52,633 nucleotides of DNA from an uncultured Bacteroidales bacterium. GTDB taxonomy: Bacteria; Bacteroidota; Bacteroidia; Bacteroidales; Paludibacteraceae. Below the pieces are notes generated by a model that made no database searches, had not been told where the DNA came from, and saw nothing but the letters and a program-made list of their open reading frames with translations. Each line of letters begins with the position of its first letter. The first letter of the stretch is position 1. Positions 9,520-16,713 of the stretch are shown one piece after another. A program made the position numbers and the translations under genes. Where the stretch lies: the NCBI GenBank assembly GCA_937885465.1, contig CAKZZM010000144.1, forward strand, positions 1-52,633, read 5' to 3'.

Positions 9520-10812
9520 ATGTCATCGCGCAATAACATATTACGGCAGGTCGATTGGGTAACAATTGCATTTTTCCTTGCTCTTGTTACTTTTGGTTGG
9601 ATGAATGTACTCGGAGCATCTTATACTTTCGATCAAACATCCGTCTTCGACTTTGCCTATCGCTCCGGTAAGCAGTTAGTATGGATAGGTACTTCGCTTG
9701 TTATCGGTGCAATCATTTTGTCTCTTGATTGGCGGTTGATTGATTTGTCGTCGTATATTCTGTACGGCGTGATGATACTCGTTTTGCTTGTCACCCCGTT
9801 TTTGGCGCATAATGTGAAGGGCTCGCTCTCGTGGTTGCAGTTCGGGCCGATAAGCGTTCAGCCTGCGGAATTTGCTAAAGTTACTACAGCCCTTGCTCTC
9901 GCTAAATATATGAGTCGTTATGAATATCGTTTGCGCTCGTGGCGCGATCTCTTGGTGCCGTTCGGTTTGTTGATACTGCCAATGGGTATCATTATGGTGC
10001 TGCAGCGTGAAACGGGGTCGGCACTCGTCTTCCTGTCATTTATGCTTATGTTCTATCGGCAAGGGATGAACGGCTTTGTGTTGTGGGCTGCCGTTGTTGC
10101 CGTAGTTCTGTTTATCCTCGCGATTAAAGAAGGGACAATAATAGCGTTGATTGTAGTAGGTGTTGTAACGATATTAGCAGTGGCATATCTTCTTTTGCAG
10201 CGTTGGCGCGATAACAGGAAATGGAAGCGAGGTCGTTTGACGATTGTTCTCGTTTGTGCACTTGCCTGTTGCGCATATTGTGCGGTATGTAACTTCGCTT
10301 TTGAGCATATTCTTCAACCTCACCAAAGAATACGTGTTGAGGTGTTGCTCGGCATGGTTGACGACCCGCAAGGCGCGGGGTATAATGTGGCGCAGTCGAA
10401 GATTGCAATAGGTTCGGGAGGCTTTTTAGGAAAAGGTTTTTTGAAGGGAACGCAGACAAAGATGAACTTCGTTCCTGAGCAGGCTACGGACTTTATCTTC
10501 TGCACGGTAGGAGAGGAGTGGGGATTTGTGGGTTCGTCGATATTACTTATCGTCTATCTCGCATTTATTCTCAGACTGATCACTATCGCAGAAAGGCAGA
10601 AAGATGCCTTTACAATGATTTACGCATATTGCGTGGTGGGAATTTTCCTTTTCCACTTAACTATTAATGTGGGAATGGTACTCGGCTTGATGCCGGTTAT
10701 CGGTATCCCGCTACCCTTTCTCTCTTACGGCGGTTCATCCCTTTGGGGCTTTTCAATATTATTATTCACCTTGCTTCGCTTAGATGCTGCAAGATTTGAA
10801 AAAATGAAGTAA
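9520..10812 (+). CDS. rodA: Peptidoglycan glycosyltransferase RodA (SEDS family)
   Basis: The start is placed at ATG 9520 (MSSRNNILRQVDW), because the open frame upstream to 9460 is repeat-derived and RodA proteins usually begin shortly before the first TM. The product has about 430 residues and roughly ten TM helices. SEDS motifs are visible: WLQFGPISVQPAEFAK, QRETGSALVF, KGTQTKMNFVPEQATDFIF and the C-terminal PLPFLSYGGSS. RodA polymerises glycan strands with PBP2, encoded just upstream. FtsW is the main alternative, but operon position favours RodA. Confidence 0.92.
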   Translation: MSSRNNILRQVDWVTIAFFLALVTFGWMNVLGASYTFDQTSVFDFAYRSGKQLVWIGTSLVIGAIILSLDWRLIDLSSYILYGVMILVLLVTPFLAHNVKGSLSWLQFGPISVQPAEFAKVTTALALAKYMSRYEYRLRSWRDLLVPFGLLILPMGIIMVLQRETGSALVFLSFMLMFYRQGMNGFVLWAAVVAVVLFILAIKEGTIIALIVVGVVTILAVAYLLLQRWRDNRKWKRGRLTIVLVCALACCAYCAVCNFAFEHILQPHQRIRVEVLLGMVDDPQGAGYNVAQSKIAIGSGGFLGKGFLKGTQTKMNFVPEQATDFIFCTVGEEWGFVGSSILLIVYLAFILRLITIAERQKDAFTMIYAYCVVGIFLFHLTINVGMVLGLMPVIGIPLPFLSYGGSSLWGFSILLFTLLRLDAARFEKMK

Positions 10813-10815
10813 AAT

Positions 10816-11421
10816 ATGTTTTCAGAAAGAGACACTCAATCCCCTAAACAAAGAAAAGGCTGCATAGAAGTAGTATGCGGCTCCATGTTTTCCGGTAAGA
10901 CAGAAGAGTTGATACGCCGTATGCGCAGAGCGCAGTTCGCCAAGCAGAAAGTGGAAATCTTCAAGCCGGCCATTGATGTGCGCTATTCGGAGGTAGAGGT
11001 GGTAAGTCACAACCACACATCTATCATCTCAACGCCCGTAGAGTCCTCGCAGAGTATCTTGCTTTTAGCGCAGGATGTGGAGGTCGTTGGTATAGACGAG
11101 GCGCAGTTCTTCGATATGAATATAGTAGAAGTATGCCGCGAGCTTGCGGGAAGAGGTATGCGTGTTATAGTGGCAGGATTGGATATGGACTATAAGGGTA
11201 CGCCATTTGGACCTATGCCTAATCTGATGGCAATAGCAGACGATGTGTTTAAGGCTCATGCCATCTGCGTCCGCTGCGGCAATCTCGCTAACTTCTCGCA
11301 CCGCCTCGTGTCCTCTAACCGACAAGTGCTGCTCGGCGAAACGGAGAAATACGAGCCTCTTTGCAGGGAGTGCTATGAGAAAGCCAAACAGCAATCTCCT
11401 AACGGCAACGCTATATCTTAA
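10816..11421 (+). CDS. tdk: Thymidine kinase (type II)
   Basis: The 201-residue protein phosphorylates thymidine to dTMP (salvage). It has P-loop GSMFSGKT (22-29), Walker-B-like DEAQFF, and the zinc-binding pairs CVRC and CREC in the C-terminal lasso domain. The start MFSERDTQSPKQRKG lies 3 bp after rodA, so it may be co-transcribed with the elongation operon. The 3' end overlaps convergent tatD by 11 bp. Confidence 0.93.
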   Translation: MFSERDTQSPKQRKGCIEVVCGSMFSGKTEELIRRMRRAQFAKQKVEIFKPAIDVRYSEVEVVSHNHTSIISTPVESSQSILLLAQDVEVVGIDEAQFFDMNIVEVCRELAGRGMRVIVAGLDMDYKGTPFGPMPNLMAIADDVFKAHAICVRCGNLANFSHRLVSSNRQVLLGETEKYEPLCRECYEKAKQQSPNGNAIS

Positions 11422-12220
11422 AAAGGTTTCTTGCCGTCATTGATGTGGTGGAGATAACTGTTTCTGCGCTCACGCCATATAAATTTGCCAAACGCTCTGC
11501 TACATATATCATATAGCGGCTTTCGTTTGTTTGCCCTCTATGCGGTACGGGAGCGAGGTAAGGGGCATCTGTTTCTAACACTAATGCAGATAGCGGTACG
11601 CCCTCTTTGCCATCGGGAGGGCATAACTGCTCGCCTAAACGGCTGTTCTTAAAGGTGAGGACTCCGCCTATACCTAATTTCCAACCCAACCGGACATACT
11701 CTAATGCTGTCTCACGACTGCCGCTAAAGCAGTGCATCACGCCTAAAAGAGGTCTGCCATAATCGGTAAGGCACTGTTTGTAGGCGTTTTTTATTATCTG
11801 CAAAGAATCTTCGGTAGCATCACGAGAGTGAACCATTACCGGTAGGTTATATTCCATCGCCCAACGCAGTTGCTCTCGAAAAGCTTCTTGTTGTTCGGCT
11901 TTATACTCTGTTGAGAAATGGTAATCAAGTCCGACTTCACCTATCGCCACAAGTAATGTAGAACCGACTTGATTGACAACGGATTTTATCTGCGCCAATT
12001 GATTTTTGTAGTCTGCCCGCACCTCCTCAGGGTGCAAACCTAAGGCGGGGAAGAGATAATCACAATAGCGGCGGCATACATTAAGCACCGTCTCGCAGGA
12101 CTCTACTGTGACACCCGGCACAAGAATAGCTTCAACGCCGCCTTCGTGCTGAGACTTAAGAAAAGAATCTAAGTCCGCTGCATATATAGGGTCGTCAATA
12201 TGACAATGAGTATCGATCAT
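11411..12220 (-). CDS. tatD: TatD-family metal-dependent DNase/hydrolase
   Basis: The 269-residue amidohydrolase-fold protein contains all metal ligands of the family: DTHCHID (HxH at the N-terminus), GEVGLDYH (Glu), VMVHSRDA and VMHCFSGS (His), and LETDAPYLAP (Asp). TatD/YcfH enzymes are 3'-5' exonucleases or related hydrolases in DNA quality control; the exact substrate cannot be read from sequence. It is monocistronic and convergent with tdk. Confidence 0.88.
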   Translation of the reverse strand: MIDTHCHIDDPIYAADLDSFLKSQHEGGVEAILVPGVTVESCETVLNVCRRYCDYLFPALGLHPEEVRADYKNQLAQIKSVVNQVGSTLLVAIGEVGLDYHFSTEYKAEQQEAFREQLRWAMEYNLPVMVHSRDATEDSLQIIKNAYKQCLTDYGRPLLGVMHCFSGSRETALEYVRLGWKLGIGGVLTFKNSRLGEQLCPPDGKEGVPLSALVLETDAPYLAPVPHRGQTNESRYMIYVAERLANLYGVSAETVISTTSMTARNLFKI

Positions 12221-12288
12221 GTAACTTAGTTATGTGTGATTTTTTTTGCAAAATTACTCATTTTTTTTTAATTATTATTTTTTTTTAT

Positions 12289-12296
12289 TATCTTTG
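12289..12296 (+). promoter_or_regulatory. -7 element of the phosphoglucomutase promoter
   Basis: TATCTTTG in a T-rich tract, matching TAnnTTTG. The -33 region is only T-rich. It lies 96 bp upstream of the ATG, with a family B repeat between. Confidence 0.55.
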
Positions 12297-12312
12297 TGAA
12301 AAATTCACTCTG

Positions 12313-12359
12313 AACGTTCGTACCTCCTTCGTACTTCGTAAATCGTACTTCGTAAATTA
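12313..12359. repeat. Family B repeat in the 5' UTR of the phosphoglucomutase gene
   Basis: It starts with GAACGTTCGTACCTCC, a family A end fused to family B, and continues with CTTCGTACTTCGTAAATCG and a second CGTACTTCGTAAAT. It lies between the -7 box and the start codon. Confidence 0.75.
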
Positions 12360-12392
12360 ATTTGGTATTTATTAATTCTTAATTATAATACT

Positions 12393-14156
12393 ATGGATAA
12401 CGAAATGCAAGCCGTAATGGCGAAAGCACAGGAATGGCTCGGTCCTCAATATGATGAGGAGACTCGCGCCGCAGTTAAAGCAATGATGGAAGCCGAGGAT
12501 AAGTCTGCCCTCGTTGACGCTTTCTACCGTGATCTTGAGTTCGGAACAGGTGGGCTTCGTGGTATCATGGGCCCCGGTACCAACCGAATGAATAAGTATA
12601 TCGTGGCAATGGCTACTCAAGGCTATGCTAACTACCTCAACAAAGTAGCCCGTGACGGAGGATTTGAGTTCGCTAAGGAGGGTGAAGTGTCGGTTGTTGT
12701 GGGGCACGACTGCCGCAATAACGGTCGTCTGTTTGCTGAGACGGTAGCAGATGTTTTTGCTGCCAATGGCATTCACGTATATCTGTTTGAGAGCCTCAGA
12801 CCGACGCCGGAGATTTCTTTCGCTATCAGGCATCTGCATTGCCAAGGCGGCGTTAATGTTACCGCTTCCCATAACCCACGAGAGTATAATGGTTACAAAG
12901 CCTATTGGGAAGACGGTTCGCAGGTGCTTCAACCTCACGATATGGGCATCGTTAATGAGGTCGCCAAAGTGAAGATGGAGGATGTGCGTTTCGGTGGCGA
13001 CAAAGATATGATTACTATCATCGGTGGCGAGATGGATTGGGATTATTTGCAGGCCGTTCACACAGTGCTCATTGACCAAGATGTTATCAACCGTCACAAA
13101 GACCTTAACATCGTCTATACACCTCTTCACGGCACAGGTCGCGTCATCATACCTGAGGCGTTGCGCAGTTGGGGGTTCCAAAACATACATGTAGTACCGG
13201 AGCAAATGGTGGTAGATGGCAATTTCCCGACGGTAGTGTCGCCTAACCCCGAGAACTCGGAAGCTATGACGCTCGGTATGAACCTCGGAACAAAACTCAA
13301 CGCCGATCTTGTTATCGCCTCCGACCCCGATGCCGACAGACTTGCTATAGTATGCCGCAACGATAAGGGGGAGTGGGTGATTATAAACGGTAACCAGACA
13401 TGTATGATGTTCTCGTGGTATATCATTGCCAACAAGAAGAAACTTGGCAAACTGCGTCCCAACGATTTCCTCGTTAAGACTATCGTTTCCACTGAACTTA
13501 TTGCTAAAATAGCCGAAAAGAACGGCGTTACGCTCTTCGATGAATATACAGGTTTCAAGTGGATTGCCAATCGTATCCGTATGGAGGAGGGTAAGATGAA
13601 TTATATCGGCGGTGGCGAAGAGAGTTTCGGCTTCTTGCCGTTCGATAAGGTTCGCGACAAAGATTCTCCTGCATCGATCTGCCTTATCTGCGAGATCGCA
13701 GCATGGGCAAAAGATAACGGTATGACTCTTTATGAGTTGCTTATGAATATCTATAAAGAGTATGGTTTCCAGAAGGAAACAACCGTTAATGTCGTTCGTC
13801 CGGGCAAGACGGGTGCCGAACAGATACAGCAGATGATGACAGATTTCCGTGCTGAGGCTCCAAAGATGCTTGCCGGTTCGAAAGTTGTATGCGTGAAGGA
13901 CTATAAGCTGCTTAAGAAAGTGGAAAACGGCGTTGAGAGCAAAATTGAAATGGCTCTTGGTGCAACGAGCAATGTGCTGCAGTGGTTCACGGAAAGCGGC
14001 TTGAAAGTTAGTGTTCGTCCGTCGGGTACAGAGCCGAAGATCAAATTCTATTTAGAAGTACCTATTGCCGGCTTCCGCGGGGCAGAGGATTACGATGCCT
14101 TCAATCAAAAGGCTGACGCTATAGTGGCAGAACTGAAGAATGACCTGAAATTATAG
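12393..14156 (+). CDS. Phosphoglucomutase/phosphomannomutase (alpha-D-phosphohexomutase)
   Basis: The 587-residue protein interconverts hexose 1- and 6-phosphates, feeding sugar nucleotide synthesis. Motifs: TASHNPREYNGYK (catalytic phosphoserine loop), DPDADR (metal-binding loop), GGEESFGF (sugar-binding loop) and RPSGTEPKIKFY (phosphate-binding loop). Length matches the PgcA-type enzymes, which are longer than the roughly 460-residue ManB/GlmM group. It is monocistronic. Phosphoglucomutase versus phosphopentomutase activity cannot be decided from sequence alone. Confidence 0.88.
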   Translation: MDNEMQAVMAKAQEWLGPQYDEETRAAVKAMMEAEDKSALVDAFYRDLEFGTGGLRGIMGPGTNRMNKYIVAMATQGYANYLNKVARDGGFEFAKEGEVSVVVGHDCRNNGRLFAETVADVFAANGIHVYLFESLRPTPEISFAIRHLHCQGGVNVTASHNPREYNGYKAYWEDGSQVLQPHDMGIVNEVAKVKMEDVRFGGDKDMITIIGGEMDWDYLQAVHTVLIDQDVINRHKDLNIVYTPLHGTGRVIIPEALRSWGFQNIHVVPEQMVVDGNFPTVVSPNPENSEAMTLGMNLGTKLNADLVIASDPDADRLAIVCRNDKGEWVIINGNQTCMMFSWYIIANKKKLGKLRPNDFLVKTIVSTELIAKIAEKNGVTLFDEYTGFKWIANRIRMEEGKMNYIGGGEESFGFLPFDKVRDKDSPASICLICEIAAWAKDNGMTLYELLMNIYKEYGFQKETTVNVVRPGKTGAEQIQQMMTDFRAEAPKMLAGSKVVCVKDYKLLKKVENGVESKIEMALGATSNVLQWFTESGLKVSVRPSGTEPKIKFYLEVPIAGFRGAEDYDAFNQKADAIVAELKNDLKL

Positions 14157-14185
14157 TACTAAACCCAAATTGGTCATTATACTAT

Positions 14186-14354
14186 GTGGAGAACGCCTCC
14201 GAGCGTACAAAAGTGGAGAACGCCTCCGAGCGTTCTCCACTTCACTTATATCTCTCGTCTTTATAAAAGTCGGCATTCAATGCCGACTAAAGTTATATCC
14301 GTCTTTATAAAAGTCGGCATTCAATGCCGACTAAAGTCAGAGACATTCTCCACT
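14186..14354. repeat. Intergenic cluster of families A and D
   Basis: In order: a family A copy (14186-14206); a second A copy (14213-14240) that forms a complete inverted repeat GTGGAGAACG-N8-CGTTCTCCAC; two near-identical units CGTCTTTATAAA + family D palindrome + AAAGT (palindromes 14268-14288 and 14312-14332); and a terminal A fragment ACATTCTCCACT next to the stop of the polyprenyl synthase. The whole spacer between the two convergent genes is repeat-derived and could act as a bidirectional terminator. Confidence 0.85.
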
Positions 14355-15388
14355 TAGTAATTTCTGATGATGCTATAGTTGAGAAGTTGGAGGAGGGATG
14401 ATTTGACGGGGGAATCGTGGAAAGAAGAGAGCGCATCTGTTGCTCTCTTTTTATATTTATCCATCATTTTTGTTGAATATCCGATGCCGTCGTATCTCAA
14501 TACGAAAGATTGTATTGTTTGCAGAATCTGCTCATTCGAATCCGTCATCTGTAACGGTGAGTGCCAAGTACCAAGTGACGAAGTACCAAGTACTAAGGAG
14601 GCGTTCTCATTTGCTACAAGTTGCTCTATTTTACTGCTTATATCGTTTGCCTCTGCTTTTGGTGCCCGTTGCAAGGCTATGATGAGAGGCAGCGTAACTT
14701 TACCATCGGAGATATCCGAAAGAGTAGGTTTGCCGATATCTTGGTCAGAGTAATCGAGAATATCGTCTTTTAGTTGGAAGGCGGTTCCTAATTCGAGACC
14801 GAATGTGCGCAGTGCATTTATGGTACCTGGCGAGGCTCCGGCGGAAATGGCACCGGCAGCCATACAAGCAGAGAATAGTGCCGCCGTCTTATTTCGAATA
14901 ATATCAAAGTACTGCTGTTCTGTCAATTGCCCGCCGTGCAGACTTAGTTGCATCAGTTCGCCTGAGGCCAATGCCTGACCCGTTTGAGCAATAATATTAA
15001 GAATCTTGCGATTGCGAAGTTTGGCTGTTATGTCTATTGTTTTAGCAAGTAAGTAATCACCGACTAATATGGCTGCCTTATTCCCGAATTTGGCATTCAG
15101 ACTGGGCATGCCGCGCCTTGTGTCAGATTGATCTACCACATCGTCATGCGCGAGCGAGGCTGTATGCAGCAGTTCAATAGCAATTGCCGTTTGAATAGAC
15201 TTATCGCTAACGCCATAGCACATCTTCGCTGCAAGAAGCACCATTATAGGCCTTAGTTGCTTGCCGGAGCGCATATGCAGATATCTCAATGCCGCATCTA
15301 ATTGAGCATTGTCGCTTTGCATTATTTGTGCATACTGTTGCTCAAATAACTGAAACTCTTCAAGTATTGGTGCTTTGATATTCTGCAT
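14354..15388 (-). CDS. Polyprenyl diphosphate synthase with an in-frame repeat insertion
   Basis: The 344-residue trans-prenyltransferase has first Asp-rich motif HDDVVD (residues 81-86, followed by RRGMPSLN) and second motif LKDDILDYSDQDIGKP (208-212). It condenses IPP with allylic diphosphates, probably to octaprenyl diphosphate for quinones; chain length is inferred from the family only. Residues about 264-275 (LVLGTSSLGTWH) are a family B repeat in a loop before the last helices, and relatives are nearly 20 residues shorter. It follows ispE in the same direction, so supply and elongation of isoprenoids are linked. Confidence 0.88.
   Translation of the reverse strand: MQNIKAPILEEFQLFEQQYAQIMQSDNAQLDAALRYLHMRSGKQLRPIMVLLAAKMCYGVSDKSIQTAIAIELLHTASLAHDDVVDQSDTRRGMPSLNAKFGNKAAILVGDYLLAKTIDITAKLRNRKILNIIAQTGQALASGELMQLSLHGGQLTEQQYFDIIRNKTAALFSACMAAGAISAGASPGTINALRTFGLELGTAFQLKDDILDYSDQDIGKPTLSDISDGKVTLPLIIALQRAPKAEANDISSKIEQLVANENASLVLGTSSLGTWHSPLQMTDSNEQILQTIQSFVLRYDGIGYSTKMMDKYKKRATDALSSFHDSPVKSSLLQLLNYSIIRNY
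14563..14596. repeat. Family B repeat inside the polyprenyl synthase gene
   Basis: GCCAAGTACCAAGTGACGAA followed by GTACCAAGTACTAA; GTAC or its close variants recur at short intervals. The same string is found at 16300-16320, 16550-16572, 23001-23017 and 27999-28030. It is in frame and stop-free in the coding direction. Confidence 0.85.
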
Positions 15389-15402
15389 TATAACTTAGTA
15401 TT

Positions 15403-15462
15403 TACATAGCGTAAGCCCGTCGTACATAGCGCAAGCGGTACATTAGTAGCGTAAGCGCTTCT
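15403..15462. repeat. Family B repeat between ispE and the polyprenyl synthase
   Basis: It contains CATAGCGTAAGCCCGTCGTA, CATAGCGCAAGCGGTACAT and TAGCGTAAGCGCTTC, the 'agcgcaagcggtac' variant of family B also seen at 16523-16555, 22985-23000 and 34478-34525. It fills the spacer. Confidence 0.75.
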
Positions 15463-15466
15463 CACT

Positions 15467-16441
15467 TTAAGTCTTTATCTGCTCTTGGTGGCAGTTGGAA
15501 TCGCTAAAAATCTTATTATATTCTTTTACGGGTTCGTTGAATAAGCCGTATAGAGTAGAACCGGAACCTGACATTGAGGCGAAAAATGCGCCAAGATCAA
15601 GCAGTTGTTGCTTTATTTGGGCAAGACGAGGGTGGCGGATGAATACACTCTGCTCAAAATCGTTGGTAAAAGAAGCAAGATTGGAAAAGTCCAAATGTTC
15701 TTCGTTTGGTCTGACGCCTCCGTATGCCTCAGCTGTTGAGACGGCGATTGGCGGCGTAACCAAAAGTAAATATTTGCCCTCTATTTGCCGCATAAAATTG
15801 TCGGGTACGGGGGAGAAAATATTTCCTGTTCCCGTTGCCAAGCGCGGCTCGTTTTTAATAAAGAAAGGACAGTCAGCACCTAATGGTGCGACTAACTCTT
15901 CCATCTCTTTGTCGCTGAGCTTAAGGCCGTAAATATCGTTAATGGCTTTTATTGTGAACGCTGCATCTGACGAGCCGCCGCCTAAACCCGCACCTATCGG
16001 AATATTCTTTTCAATTGAGATATTGAGCGGTTTAACCTTCTCAAATCTCTGAACCATCAGGTTCATAGCACGCACCGCAAGGTTCTTCTCCGCAGGGCAG
16101 TCAATACCAATGCCGCTATTTGACAAGCGAGTGTTGGTAGTGGAGAACGCCTCCGAGCGTTTGGTTGTGGAGAACATCTCCGAATGTTCAGTTGTGGAGA
16201 ACATCTCCGAATGTTCAGTTGTGGAGAACATCTCCGAATGTTCAATGGTAGCGTTGTCAATTGCGCCGAATATTATTCGGCAGTCCCTTGGCGTGAGCGG
16301 TACTTCGTCACTTGGTATTAGGCTGATATTATCATGTAGTTCCTTTACGGGCAGGAATACCGACTCAATATCGTGGTACCCGTCTGCTCGTTTGCGCAGT
16401 ACCTTAAGACCTATATTTATTTTGGCGTTAGCGTGAAACAT
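15467..16441 (-). CDS. ispE: 4-diphosphocytidyl-2-C-methyl-D-erythritol kinase IspE with a 60-residue repeat insertion
   Basis: GHMP kinase of the MEP isoprenoid pathway; it phosphorylates CDP-ME. The start is ATG 16441 (MFHANAKINIGLKVL), where the IspE N-terminus with its conserved Lys begins; the open frame upstream to 16495 is repeat. The ATP loop is PIGAGLGGGSSDAAF (148-162) and the C-terminal SMSGSGSTLYGLF is present. Residues about 42-101 are built from repeats: a B segment (SDEVPLTP), a C palindrome (FGAIDNA) and four 9-residue units EHSEMFSTT or KRSEAFSTT. Without them the protein is about 264 residues, a normal IspE length. All catalytic motifs are intact, so it is probably active. 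Confidence 0.9.
   Translation of the reverse strand: MFHANAKINIGLKVLRKRADGYHDIESVFLPVKELHDNISLIPSDEVPLTPRDCRIIFGAIDNATIEHSEMFSTTEHSEMFSTTEHSEMFSTTKRSEAFSTTNTRLSNSGIGIDCPAEKNLAVRAMNLMVQRFEKVKPLNISIEKNIPIGAGLGGGSSDAAFTIKAINDIYGLKLSDKEMEELVAPLGADCPFFIKNEPRLATGTGNIFSPVPDNFMRQIEGKYLLLVTPPIAVSTAEAYGGVRPNEEHLDFSNLASFTNDFEQSVFIRHPRLAQIKQQLLDLGAFFASMSGSGSTLYGLFNEPVKEYNKIFSDSNCHQEQIKT
16140..16320. repeat. Composite repeat insertion in ispE (4 x family A, then C, then B)
   Basis: Four family A units start at 16140, 16167, 16194 and 16221 with exact 27-bp spacing. The first is of the GCC/GAG type; the other three are identical with ATC/GAA. Then GTTGTCAATTGCG and the C palindrome (16253-16287) and a B tail with TACTTCGTCACTTGGTATT. 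The C-B part is nearly the same as the intergenic copy at 16489-16572 just upstream of the same gene. All of it is read in frame on the minus strand. Confidence 0.92.
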
Positions 16442-16448
16442 CTTATAA

Positions 16449-16572
16449 TTACGCCGAATACCATTCGGCAATACCGTAACAAAAGGCGTTGTCAATTACG
16501 CCGAATATTATTCGGCAGTACCTTAGCGCAAGCGGTACATAGCGCAAGCCCGACTTCGTCACTTGGTACTTC
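16449..16572. repeat. Composite repeat (C, C, B) in the 5' UTR of ispE
   Basis: Two C palindromes (ACGCCGAATACCATTCGGCA at 16449-16476 and a second at 16489-16522) are followed by B segments CTTAGCGCAAGCGGTACAT, AGCGCAAGCC and CGACTTCGTCACTTGGTACT. It lies between the ispE promoter and its ATG, so the mRNA leader is almost all repeat. Confidence 0.85.
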
Positions 16573-16584
16573 TCTCAGTTGTCG

Positions 16585-16615
16585 CAAAATTACGCTTTTT
16601 TTGAAAAATACGCAA
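16585..16615 (-). promoter_or_regulatory. Promoter of ispE
   Basis: On the minus strand, TTG (16613-16615), 20 bp, TAATTTTG (16585-16592). It lies about 145 bp upstream of the chosen start codon, diverging from the DUF349 gene promoter. Confidence 0.65.
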
Positions 16616-16652
16616 TTTTGCATTTTTATTTTTTAATTTTTAATTGATAATG

Positions 16653-16683
16653 TTGTGTATATTAGAAAAAAACATTACCTTTG
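16653..16683 (+). promoter_or_regulatory. Promoter of the DUF349-ftsE operon
   Basis: TTG (16653-16655), 20 bp, TACCTTTG (16676-16683). The ATG lies 30 bp further downstream. Confidence 0.75.
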
Positions 16684-16713
16684 TGCATTAATTTATAATT
16701 TTTATTTTTCAAG

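Noticed and set aside
12372..13205. 277-codon open frame antisense to the phosphomutase gene
   Set aside because: It lies opposite a gene with all phosphohexomutase motifs; its translation has no recognisable domain.
16140..16247. Four regularly spaced 27-bp repeats resembling a small CRISPR array
   Set aside because: Units are contiguous with no variable spacers, lie in frame inside ispE, and there are no cas genes.
16063..16260. Minus-strand open frame with NIRRCSPQL repeats
   Set aside because: It is another frame of the same A units inside ispE, open only because the element lacks stops in all frames.
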